From positions 1 to 11,574 of the forward strand of contig JAKAXG010000066.1 in the NCBI GenBank assembly GCA_021827225.1: a stretch of DNA of 11,574 nt. The letters run 5' to 3'. Below, piece after piece: positions 1 through 6,069 of the stretch. This DNA comes from Actinomycetes bacterium (GTDB taxonomy: Bacteria > Actinomycetota > Acidimicrobiia > Acidimicrobiales > Palsa-688). Each line of letters opens with the position of its first letter. Within the stretch, counting starts at the first letter, position 1. The notes beneath the pieces were generated by a model. It had not been told where the DNA came from, did not search any database, and was given only the letters and a program-made list of their open reading frames with translations. Position numbers and translations under genes: made by a program.

Positions 1-828
1 CTCGGGCGCGGTCAGCGGGTCGGCCAGCTTGGCCAGCATGCTCAGCGGCTGGGCCACCCCGTTCCACAGTCCGGACCCGAACTGCTCCACCTGGTGGGCG
101 GCCGACGAGACCACACCCCCCACGTCGTCGACGATGCTGGAGAACCAGGAGTGGTGCGGATTGTGGATGCCGGCGTTGCTGGCCTGGTGCAGCGTGGCAG
201 ACACCTGCCGGGCGGACGCCCGGGCCTGCGAACGAGCGGTGTCAGCCATGGAACGGGCGGCCTGGAGGCTCGAGTGGGCGGCCGACAGCGCCGCGCTGGC
301 TGTCGCCAGCCGGTGCGAGGCCGCCTGGTAATCCGACTGCAACGACGCCACGTGGGCGGCTGTCGACCCGCTCGGATCCGGGGGCCCGGCCGCGGCGGTC
401 GTCGCCGCCTGGTTGTAGGCCGCCGCCGCTGAGTCGGCCGCCGAGTTGGCGGAGGAGACCCGTGCCTGAGCGACCCTTATGTCGGTCAGGGCGACCTGCG
501 CCCTGTGCCAGGCCTGCACGGCCAGGTGCTGCGCCGACTGCAGGCGGGGCCAGTACCCGTCCAGGGCGTCCGCGGCGTCCCGGTAGGAGGTGATCAGCTT
601 GGCCAGCTGTCCGGGTAGCTTGTGGAGATGCGGGCGGAAGGCCTCGGCTGCCGGGCCGACCCACACCGACTCGCTGTCCGCGCCGACCGCCCTCAACAGA
701 CGGTTCTGGGTGTCGACGCTGTCGGCCAGATCCCGCAGGCGGCCGCCGATGGACCGCACCGCATCCGGGTCTCCGGGCACCGGGTTGCCGCCGAAGACGG
801 TCCAGTCGTAACCGTCGATCCCGGCCAC
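1..828 (-). CDS. Putative T7SS-secreted polymorphic-toxin-type protein, N-terminal part (C-terminus off the left edge)
   Basis: The frame is open from a GTG at 828 to the window edge (276 residues visible). The GTG lies 2 bases after the TAG of the preceding gene, which suggests translational coupling. Residues 8-18 (YDWTVFGGNPV) followed by GDPDAV look like the usual opening of actinobacterial putative T7SS-secreted proteins. A WxG motif (W56-V57-G58) sits between helices, and SYRDAADALDGYWPRL lies at about 81-96. Residues 97-215 are Ala/Gln/Ser-rich and helical, probably coiled coil. From about 228 (SWFSSIVDDVGGVV) the sequence turns glycine-rich and amphipathic. In this family such an N-terminal module delivers a variable C-terminal toxin or enzyme domain through an ESX system. 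That the same holds here is inference, because the effector part and any immunity gene lie outside the window. The two genes upstream are small WXG100-type proteins, as expected for such a cassette. Confidence 0.75.
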   Translation of the reverse strand, partial: MAGIDGYDWTVFGGNPVPGDPDAVRSIGGRLRDLADSVDTQNRLLRAVGADSESVWVGPAAEAFRPHLHKLPGQLAKLITSYRDAADALDGYWPRLQSAQHLAVQAWHRAQVALTDIRVAQARVSSANSAADSAAAAYNQAATTAAAGPPDPSGSTAAHVASLQSDYQAASHRLATASAALSAAHSSLQAARSMADTARSQARASARQVSATLHQASNAGIHNPHHSWFSSIVDDVGGVVSSAAHQVEQFGSGLWNGVAQPLSMLAKLADPLTAPE

Positions 829-830
829 GG

Positions 831-1115
831 CTACTGGCGGGGACGGAGCCGGGCGGCCATCCCCTGGTCGCTTCCCCGATACGTGTCCGAGGCGCCCTTC
901 AGAGCCGACTGCACGTCCTCCAGGCCGGAGACGATCTCCGATCGCCCGTGCGACCAACCGGCGACGAAACCCTGCAGCGCACCGACCGCGTCGGCATCAC
1001 CCAGGGCGCTGCAGTCGAAGCTGCCGTGACCCTCGTCCTGGAGGGCGCCCTTGACCACGGTCATGCGCGACGCCAGACTCAGCATCTGGTCCAGGTCGGC
1101 CCGGAACGTGGTCAA
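831..1115 (-). CDS. Small WXG100-like helical protein, probable T7SS partner
   Basis: Middle gene of the T7SS cassette, 94 residues if translation begins at the TTG at 1115. The frame stays open far upstream, but that part overlaps the WXG100 gene and contains no usable ATG, GTG or TTG near the junction, so the long version is not credible. An ATG at 1085 is the alternative start. The protein has no membrane segment or signal peptide. It contains a W-S-H-G turn in the middle (AGWSHGRSEI), and the following helix ends in DTYRGSDQ. This is the layout of the ESX-associated family in which a central W/H motif is followed by a helix with a Y/F-x3-D tail. It may form a heterodimer with the 96-residue WXG100 protein or act as a chaperone for the large downstream protein; both roles are inferred from position. 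The shine-dalgarno-like GGGG before the TTG is weak. Confidence 0.6.
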   Translation of the reverse strand: MTTFRADLDQMLSLASRMTVVKGALQDEGHGSFDCSALGDADAVGALQGFVAGWSHGRSEIVSGLEDVQSALKGASDTYRGSDQGMAARLRPRQ

Positions 1116-1165
1116 CTCGGGATCCCCGTCAACAGCCGGCGAGGCGAGGCTGTCATGGACGGCGT

Positions 1166-1456
1166 CTAGCGCAGCGCCGAAACGTTCTGGGCTTCGACGG
1201 TGTCGTAGTTCGACCCGACGGAGTTGAGCGACCGGCCGATCTGCTCCAGCTGCGACTGGATGTGACGGGCCTGGCCCTTCCAGCCCTCGTAGAGGCTCTG
1301 GAACGCCGAGGAGGCCGAGCCGGTCCACGTCTCGGCGAGGGCCTGCATGTCCGACGTCAGCTTGGCCACCTGCGACTCCAGCTCGGCGGCCTGGGACTGC
1401 ACAGTCGCCGCCTTGGCATGCACATCGCCGGTTGTGACCTTGAGCTCGTACCCCAC
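1166..1456 (-). CDS. WXG100-family type VII secretion target (EsxA/EsxB-like)
   Basis: 96 residues, the canonical length of the WXG100 family. The hallmark turn W44-T45-G46 lies between two long amphipathic helices (about 12-40 and 48-80). The C-terminal tail has Y84-D-T-V-E88, which matches the YxxxD/E export signal of ESX substrates. There is no signal peptide or membrane segment. The start is a GTG preceded by a strong ribosome binding site, GGAGG about 8 bases upstream. It is the first gene of a minus-strand cassette that continues into the small helical protein and the large WxG protein. Family members are secreted as helical-hairpin dimers by the EccC-driven type VII machinery. No core ESX gene (eccB, C, D, E or mycP) is in the window, so this looks like a substrate cassette and not a full secretion locus. 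Confidence 0.88.
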   Translation of the reverse strand: MGYELKVTTGDVHAKAATVQSQAAELESQVAKLTSDMQALAETWTGSASSAFQSLYEGWKGQARHIQSQLEQIGRSLNSVGSNYDTVEAQNVSALR

Positions 1457-1497
1457 CGTTCCGCCTCCAGGTTGCCAATCTCGGTTGCTTGCCGGTC

Positions 1498-1525
1498 AAT
1501 ATATCCTTTTCCGGATCCCCGCCAA
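1498..1525 (-). promoter_or_regulatory. Putative sigma70-type promoter of the T7SS cassette
   Basis: On the minus strand TTGGCG (1525-1520) is followed by a 16-base spacer and TATATT (1503-1498). This is an AT-rich island in very GC-rich DNA, about 40 bases before the GTG of the WXG100 gene. A start near 1491 would give a short leader containing the GGAGG site. Identified by eye against the -35/-10 consensus only. Confidence 0.5.
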
Positions 1526-1560
1526 ACCGGTTCCCCCGCGAAACCGGACATTCCCGAAAA
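1511..1560. repeat. Three imperfect 16-17 bp direct repeats overlapping the T7SS promoter
   Basis: Units on the plus strand are ccggatccccgccaaa (1511-1526), ccggttcccccgcgaaa (1527-1543) and ccggacattcccgaaaa (1544-1560). Shared features are CCGG at the start, a C-run in the middle and AAA at the end. The units lie head to tail. The first covers the -35 box of the minus-strand promoter and the others lie just upstream. The arrangement resembles an array of regulator sites, but no regulator is identified. Confidence 0.45.
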
Positions 1561-1569
1561 AGCCTCTGA

Positions 1570-1585
1570 GCGGGCCGTGGCCCGC
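1570..1585. promoter_or_regulatory. 16-bp dyad between the divergent operons
   Basis: GCGGGCC (1570-1576) and GGCCCGC (1579-1585) form a perfect 7-bp inverted repeat with a 2-base centre. It lies 13 bases upstream of the ECF-type -35 element at 1599 and in the divergent intergenic region. It could be an operator. GC-rich dyads also occur by chance in DNA of this composition. Confidence 0.25.
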
Positions 1586-1598
1586 CCGGACAAAGGTT

Positions 1599-1626
1599 GG
1601 AACCTCTCCGCCCGTCGGCCCGTCTT
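1599..1626 (+). promoter_or_regulatory. Putative ECF-sigma promoter of the lipoprotein-sigma operon
   Basis: GGAACC (1599-1604), a 16-base spacer, then CGTCTT (1621-1626). This closely matches the GGAAC-N16/17-CGTC pattern typical of ECF sigma factors. It lies about 46 bases before the TTG start of the lipoprotein gene, on the correct strand. The operon it would drive encodes an ECF sigma factor, and autoregulation is common in such operons, which strengthens the call. Identified by eye; the specificity of this sigma factor is not known. Confidence 0.5.
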
Positions 1627-1671
1627 TGACGGTGGTGGCCGCCGGACGGGCGTGGGCGCCGGAGGAGAAGG

Positions 1672-2202
1672 TTGACGTTGGCGAGGAGAATCCGGTGCTT
1701 GAAGGCGATCGGAGGGCTGGTAGTGATGGGCGTGGCCGTGGCCGGCTGCGGAGGCGGGCGCGCCCCGGTGGCCAGCGGTTCCCCTGCCACCGGCCCGGCG
1801 GTCACGACCACCACTGATCCGGCCTCGGCCACCACGGTCCCTGGCCACTCGACTTCCCCGACCACCGGCAGCGGCGAGCCGGTGCTGATCGTCGGTTCGT
1901 CCGACGGCACGGTCGGTTACGACGGTCGGGAGCCTTCCACCATCGGCTTCAGCCGCGACTCCACCAACGTGGTGTCCCACCTGTCCTGGACCTCATGGGA
2001 CCCGGCGGCGGCGGTCGGCCAGGGCTTGCTCGGGATCAACGACTGCAAGCCCTCCTGTGCTGCGGGTACGGTCACCCAGGTCCTGGTGACCGTCCATCTC
2101 ACCAAGGTGGTGGACGGGCATTTCACCGCCATGACCGAGAAGGCCGGCAGCCTGTTCCACAGCTACAGCTATCCCGCCGACTGGGCGGCGAGCGCCTCGT
2201 GA
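1672..2202 (+). CDS. Putative secreted lipoprotein with a conserved Cys pair
   Basis: 176 residues from a TTG preceded by GGAGGAG with about 6 bases of spacing. A positively charged n-region (RRIRCLK) and hydrophobic stretch end in the lipobox V23-A24-G25-C26, so the mature protein should be lipid-anchored on the outer face of the membrane. A low-complexity Thr/Ser/Pro linker (about 31-68) follows, then a globular domain with W-x2-W near 106-109 and C125-x3-C129 (NDCKPSCAAG), which could form a disulfide. The layout of tryptophans, glycines and a C-x-P-x-C-A-x-G motif recalls a common actinobacterial lipoprotein family of unknown function. It lies directly before the sigma factor gene and probably shares its promoter. 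It could sense an envelope state or be a target of the sigma factor; both are inference. Confidence 0.78.
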   Translation: MTLARRIRCLKAIGGLVVMGVAVAGCGGGRAPVASGSPATGPAVTTTTDPASATTVPGHSTSPTTGSGEPVLIVGSSDGTVGYDGREPSTIGFSRDSTNVVSHLSWTSWDPAAAVGQGLLGINDCKPSCAAGTVTQVLVTVHLTKVVDGHFTAMTEKAGSLFHSYSYPADWAASAS

Positions 2203-2225
2203 GCTTCTCGTGAGCTTTTCGTGAG
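2197..2225 (+). repeat. Three-copy 11-bp repeat at the lipoprotein/sigma junction
   Basis: TCGTGAGCTTC (2197-2207), TCGTGAGCTTT (2208-2218) and a partial third copy TCGTGAG (2219-2225). The first copy contains the lipoprotein stop TGA (2200-2202). Each copy offers a GTG, in three different frames, and the third GTG (2221) opens the sigma factor frame. Gain or loss of one 11-bp unit would change the spacing between the stop and the sigma start. Confidence 0.8.
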
Positions 2226-2805
2226 ACGCCGCCGGCCGCTGCCGGGCTCGCGGCGATCGCGGCACGACGACGACGCCGCCGCCGGGTTCGATCGGTTTGT
2301 GGCCGAGGCGGGGGATTCGCTGTTCCGGCTGGCCGTCGTTCTCAGCACCGACGTGCGGGCCGGCGAGGACCTGTATCAGGACACCCTCCAGCGGCTGGCC
2401 AGCCGTTGGGCCACGATCGACAACCCGTCGGCCTGGTCCCGGCGGGTCATGCACAACCTGTCCGTCGACCGCTTCCGAGCCGCCCGGTCCCGACCGGCCG
2501 AGGTGGCGGCTCCCGACGACGGGCCCGGCGTCGCCGATCCCCGATCCGGGGACTGGCTGGAGGCCGTCGAGGTGAGACCGGCTCTGCTGCGGGCCCTGGC
2601 CGACCTGAGCGACACCCAGCGGTTGGTGCTGGCCCTGCGGTTTCTCGAGGATCGCAGCGAGGCGGAGGTGGCCGAGCTGCTCGGGGTGCCGGTCGGCACC
2701 GTCAAGAGCGCCGCATCCCGGGGGATCGGGCGGCTGCGCCGGCACCCGTCGATCGTCCCCCTTCTTTCCCGCCACGAGTTGCCGAGCGATGAGGAGGCCG
2801 GCTGA
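2221..2805 (+). CDS. SigE-family ECF RNA polymerase sigma factor
   Basis: 194 residues. Region 2 spans about 23-90, with the FDRFVAEAGDSLFRLAVVLSTD opening characteristic of SigE-family ECF factors, DLYQDTLQRLASRW near 50-63, and a -10 recognition helix around WSRRVMHNLSVDRFR. Region 4 spans about 120-175, with LSDTQRLVLALRFLEDRSEAEVA and the helix-turn-helix LGVPVGTVKSAASRG, which should bind the -35 element. The GTG at 2221 has no clear ribosome binding site and lies 18 bases after the lipoprotein stop, so translation may be coupled. The Arg-rich first 20 residues may be an extension; the conserved part begins near residue 22. The stop overlaps the next start by one base (TGATG). An ECF-type promoter before the operon suggests autoregulation. 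Actinobacterial members respond to envelope or surface stress; the signal here is unknown. Confidence 0.9.
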   Translation: MRRRRPLPGSRRSRHDDDAAAGFDRFVAEAGDSLFRLAVVLSTDVRAGEDLYQDTLQRLASRWATIDNPSAWSRRVMHNLSVDRFRAARSRPAEVAAPDDGPGVADPRSGDWLEAVEVRPALLRALADLSDTQRLVLALRFLEDRSEAEVAELLGVPVGTVKSAASRGIGRLRRHPSIVPLLSRHELPSDEEAG

Positions 2806-3791
2806 TGCCCCGCCCCCCCGACCGTCCCGAAAGGTCGACCGCGATGACCGAGGAGCTCCTCCGATCCCTGTTCGAGACGGCCACCCGCGATCTGCGGGCA
2901 CCCAAGGCGCGGCTGCGGCCCGGGCCGGCGGTCGTGCCGTTGCCGGGTCGCCTCCCGCCGACGCCCCGAAGCCGGCCCCGCCGGCTCCTGGTGGTCGGAG
3001 CGGCGGCCGTGGCCGGAGCGGCCGCCGCCGTGGTGGTCATGCTGGGCTTCGGTCTGGGCGCCCCGTCCGGCGACCACCCCGGCGGGGCGGCCACCGCCGG
3101 GCCCGCCAGCCCGGCGGTAGCGCCGACCGGCTCCGCCGTGCTCTATCGACTGGCCTCCACGGTGCGGGCCCTGCCGACGCCGACCGGGCGCTACGCGGTG
3201 CAGATCGAGCGGCAGAGCGAGGGTCCGGTCAGCTACCTGAAGGCGACGGTCATCGACAGCCGCACGGGTGACACCTGGACCTACCAGCAGGGTGGGGGCG
3301 TCCCGGCCGTGCTGCCCATGGCCCCCGGGTTCTCCCCGACCGAAGCCCAGCTGCAGGCCTCCGACCCGGTCGATCCGGCCCGGCTGCGGCTCGCCTTGAT
3401 CGCCCAGGCCTCTACGACCAACAGTCATCCGGTCGCTCCGCAGTCGCCCAACGACCTGGCCGTCACCAGGGCCGTCCACACGCTGTGGAACCCGTTGGTG
3501 CAGCCAGCGCTGCGGGCCTCGCTGGTGGCGGTGATCGCCTCCTCGCCGGGAGTGACCACCAACCCCCACGCCACCGACTCGGACGGGCGGAAGTCGATCG
3601 AGGTCAGCTACGACGACACCGGCCTGGGCGTGCGCCTGTCCATATACCTCGACCCGTCGACCGGTGCCGTGCTCGAGAGCTCCGAACGTCCTTACACGGC
3701 CGGTGCCGACCCGAACCTGGCCGGCCGTGACGTGTACCTCTCTCAGTACTGGACGGACGCGTCGCCGACTGTGAACCCTCTGAAGCGCTGA
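2805..3791 (+). CDS. CU044_5270-like single-pass membrane protein, probable anti-sigma or sensor partner
   Basis: 328 residues. The ATG at 2805 overlaps the sigma factor stop by one base and has GAGGAG 8 bases upstream. A second in-frame ATG at 2844 (MTEELLRSLFE) looks like a natural N-terminus and is an alternative. Residues 14-40 form a short cytosolic segment. A single membrane helix follows at about 61-85 (LLVVGAAAVAGAAAAVVVML), then an extracytoplasmic domain from about 90 to the end with YRLASTVRALPTPTGRYAVQIE, a WTYQQGG segment and a VSYDDTGLGVRLSIYLDPSTGAV strand-rich end. This layout is typical of CU044_5270-type proteins encoded just after SigE-family sigma factors. The adjacency suggests that it holds or releases the sigma factor in response to an outside signal. 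No zinc-binding HxxxCxxC motif of the classic ZAS anti-sigma class is visible, so direct anti-sigma activity is inference. Confidence 0.75.
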   Translation: MPRPPDRPERSTAMTEELLRSLFETATRDLRAPKARLRPGPAVVPLPGRLPPTPRSRPRRLLVVGAAAVAGAAAAVVVMLGFGLGAPSGDHPGGAATAGPASPAVAPTGSAVLYRLASTVRALPTPTGRYAVQIERQSEGPVSYLKATVIDSRTGDTWTYQQGGGVPAVLPMAPGFSPTEAQLQASDPVDPARLRLALIAQASTTNSHPVAPQSPNDLAVTRAVHTLWNPLVQPALRASLVAVIASSPGVTTNPHATDSDGRKSIEVSYDDTGLGVRLSIYLDPSTGAVLESSERPYTAGADPNLAGRDVYLSQYWTDASPTVNPLKR

Positions 3792-3825
3792 ACGCCATGC
3801 CGGCCCGGAGGCTGGTGCGTGCGCC

Positions 3826-4587
3826 TCAGGCGACGTCGTCGGCTGTCTGCTCCCGCTCGACCCGGTCCTGCGTGCTGACCGCCTCCTGGTGCTTACGGTC
3901 GCCGTCCGGGCCGGGCGGGCGGTTGTCCAGTTCCTCGAGCTGGTCGGACCTGCCGTAGACGACGAGCACGTCGCCGGGGCGGACCACTGATGCCCCGGTC
4001 GGGGCGCCGACGTAGCGCCCGTCGGAGCGGGTGAAGCCCAGAACGGCGATCCCCTCGTCGCGCAGGCCCAGCTCGGCCAACGAGCGCCCCGCCGCCCAGT
4101 CACTGTCCTCTACCGCCCACTCGTGTATGGCGTAGTCCCCGGCCAACTGCAGGAGACCTCCCAGGTCGCGGGTGGAGAGATCCGTGTGCTCGTGCAGGAC
4201 CCGACCGATGAGGCTGGTGAGGCGTCGATCCACCGCCTGGCTGCGCGACAGGAATATGAGTACCAGCAGGCCCAGCCCCAGCTCCAGGATCTGCTGCCAC
4301 TGGCGGCCGACCCCGCCGCTTCGAAAGCCGAGGATCAGGGAGCTGGCGGACGCCACGATCCCGGCGTTGCCGAGCAGCATCAGGTACATGATCACCCTCC
4401 GCCGCACGGGATGGTCCACCACCTTCTCTGACTCGCTCGTCGTGAAGCCGGCACCGGTGAAGGCCGAGCGCGCCTGGAACCGGGCGGACGACTTCGACAT
4501 TCCCGTGGCCACCAGGATCACCGTGGCGACCCGGGTCACCAGTAGAGACAGGGCGACGATCAGCAGCAGCGAGGAGATCGCGATCAC
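3826..4587 (-). CDS. Membrane protein with C-terminal TrkA-C (RCK_C) domain
   Basis: 253 residues from a GTG at 4587 with a weak ribosome binding site. Membrane segments are predicted by eye at about 4-27, 66-88 and 97-114. Between the first two lies ARSAFTGAGFTTSESEKVV (39-57), whose GAGFTT resembles the pore-loop signatures of Trk/Ktr potassium transporters. A linker (about 115-160) leads to an RCK_C domain at about 163-221 (AGRSLAELGLRDEGIAVLGFTRSDG, then the conserved PTGASVVRPGDVLVVYGRSDQLEEL). RCK_C domains bind small ligands such as nucleotides and gate cation transport, so a role in ion homeostasis is likely. The protein is much smaller than TrkH and has too few helices for a normal transporter, so it may be a subunit or a ligand-gated accessory. 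A charged tail follows (about 222-253). It lies 93 bases after the BrkB-type gene on the same strand and may be co-transcribed. Confidence 0.8.
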   Translation of the reverse strand: MIAISSLLLIVALSLLVTRVATVILVATGMSKSSARFQARSAFTGAGFTTSESEKVVDHPVRRRVIMYLMLLGNAGIVASASSLILGFRSGGVGRQWQQILELGLGLLVLIFLSRSQAVDRRLTSLIGRVLHEHTDLSTRDLGGLLQLAGDYAIHEWAVEDSDWAAGRSLAELGLRDEGIAVLGFTRSDGRYVGAPTGASVVRPGDVLVVYGRSDQLEELDNRPPGPDGDRKHQEAVSTQDRVEREQTADDVA

Positions 4588-4680
4588 AGATCAGGTATTC
4601 CCAACGCCCGACCCTGCGATGGCACCCCTGAGCCCGGACCCGGCCGGCAGCGGTCGCCGCCGTTCCGCTCGAGCCTTCCG

Positions 4681-5865
4681 TCAGGCGGTGGGCCATCCTT
4701 CGAACGCGGCCGCCATGACCTCGTCACAACGGGTCAGCTCGCCCAGGGCGGACACGACCGAGCGCGCCTCATCGGCGAGGTTGGCCTCGAGCACCCGCAG
4801 CTGCTCGGGGTCAGCGCAGGCTGAAGCCTCCCGCCGGTAGCTCTCGAAGACCCGGAGATGGGCGACGAGGGAGCTGGTGGTGGTCTCGGGCCCTGCAGTG
4901 TCGGACCGGTCCGCGGTGGCGAACAGGACGTCGATCTCCTCGCCGACGGCGCGCTGCGCCTCGCGGGCCTGGCGGCGGAAGGCGAGCCGGTCGGCCTCGG
5001 TCGTGACGCCCGCCGTCAGGCTCCGTGGCCACAGCCGGTAGGTGAGCACGACGTTGATCTCGGCGGCGTAGAGGGTGAGCCGGGCGCCGAGGTATATCCA
5101 GGCGAGGATGCCGACCACTATGGCCAGCGAGCCGTAGAGCTTCGAGGCGTGGGTGACCTCGTGGTCGACGTAGTAGGTGCCGAGGTTCTGGAGGACGGTC
5201 CATCCGATGGCCCCGACGACCGCTCCGGGGAGTATCTGCCGCCAGGCCAGGCGGCGGTTCGTCAGCACCTGGAAGGCGAGCAGGTAGAGCACCACGTTGA
5301 GCAGGAGGGCACCGCCGACGGCGAGGACGTCGGTGGCCACCCCGAACGGCCCCCCTCCCACGGCCCGCAGGCTGGCCAGCGCCGTTGACAGAAGGAAGGT
5401 CGAGCCCAGCACGACGAGCATCAGAAGGCCCCGGACTCTCGACCACCAGATGTTCGGCCGGTCCTCGAGTGGGATGTCCCAGATGGAGTCCATCGCCCGC
5501 TCCGTCGCCCGGGTCACCCCCAGTCCCGCCCACAGCGCCCAGGCCAGCCCGGCGCCGAGTGCCAGCCTGCTCCCCGACACCTCGTTCGTGATGTAACCCG
5601 ACAGCGACGGAAACGAGTTCTCTGCGTTGCGGAGCACGTCGTTCTTGAGCCCCGGGTCGCCCGCCAGGACGAAACCGAGCACCGAGGCGAAAACCAGCAG
5701 CAGGGGAAAGACGGCGAGGAACCCGTAGTAGGCGATGAGGGCGGCCAGGCTGCCGGCCTGGTCGTCGCTGGCCTTGCGCAGCACGGCGACCGGAAATGAC
5801 AGCCACAACCGCTCTTGCTGGAAATCGTCCACTGCGAGGAACGGGGGCTTCAGTCGCTCCAACAT
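4681..5865 (-). CDS. YihY/BrkB-family inner membrane protein
   Basis: 394 residues from an ATG at 5865. Six membrane segments are visible by eye near 40-67, 100-120, 145-165, 178-200, 212-232 and 245-275. Family signatures are ASDDQAGSLAALIAYYGFLAVFPLLLV near the first helix, WALWAGLGVTRATERAMDSIWDIP, RRLAWRQILPGAVVGAIGWTVLQ, and YGSLAIVVGILAWIYLGARLTLYAAEIN at the end of the core. These are characteristic of the YihY family (once misnamed ribonuclease BN). Its molecular function is not settled, although transport or envelope roles have been proposed. A soluble C-terminal extension of about 110 residues (281-394) rich in Arg, Glu and Ala is probably helical and cytoplasmic, and is absent from the shortest members. 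The next gene downstream on the same strand is the RCK_C membrane protein. Confidence 0.92.
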   Translation of the reverse strand: MLERLKPPFLAVDDFQQERLWLSFPVAVLRKASDDQAGSLAALIAYYGFLAVFPLLLVFASVLGFVLAGDPGLKNDVLRNAENSFPSLSGYITNEVSGSRLALGAGLAWALWAGLGVTRATERAMDSIWDIPLEDRPNIWWSRVRGLLMLVVLGSTFLLSTALASLRAVGGGPFGVATDVLAVGGALLLNVVLYLLAFQVLTNRRLAWRQILPGAVVGAIGWTVLQNLGTYYVDHEVTHASKLYGSLAIVVGILAWIYLGARLTLYAAEINVVLTYRLWPRSLTAGVTTEADRLAFRRQAREAQRAVGEEIDVLFATADRSDTAGPETTTSSLVAHLRVFESYRREASACADPEQLRVLEANLADEARSVVSALGELTRCDEVMAAAFEGWPTA

Positions 5866-6069
5866 GCTCTACAGGCTTGCACGCCGGACGAGCCGTCCCG
5901 CTCGGGCCCGGCTCGCCTGACACCGGTCTGGTCGTCGTTCGCCAGCGGAACGGCTGGGTCCGGTCCGGCTCGGGTAGGGATCGGTTATGGCGGGGGCGAG
6001 GTCCGAACCCATGACGGAGGCGCAGGCCAACATCGTGCCGCCGAGGTCCTGGAGGAGACGGGCTGATCG
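5866..6069. other. Intergenic stretch between divergent genes, no credible gene
   Basis: About 200 bases between the BrkB-type start (minus strand) and the frameshifted small membrane protein (plus strand). A minus-strand open frame (5869-6108) is present but has basic, low-complexity composition, no ribosome binding site and no recognisable motif. Promoters for both neighbours probably lie here, but no convincing -35/-10 pair was found. Confidence 0.4.

Noticed and set aside
1116..1910. Upstream extension of the minus-strand frame that contains the second small T7SS gene
   Set aside because: It overlaps the WXG100 gene, both divergent promoters and the start of the lipoprotein gene, has low-complexity Pro/Arg/Gly composition and no ribosome site.
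1993..4103. Long minus-strand frames (302 and 575 codons) opposite the sigma factor and its partner
   Set aside because: Arg/Gly/Pro-rich shadow translations of well-supported plus-strand genes in GC-rich DNA, with no motifs.
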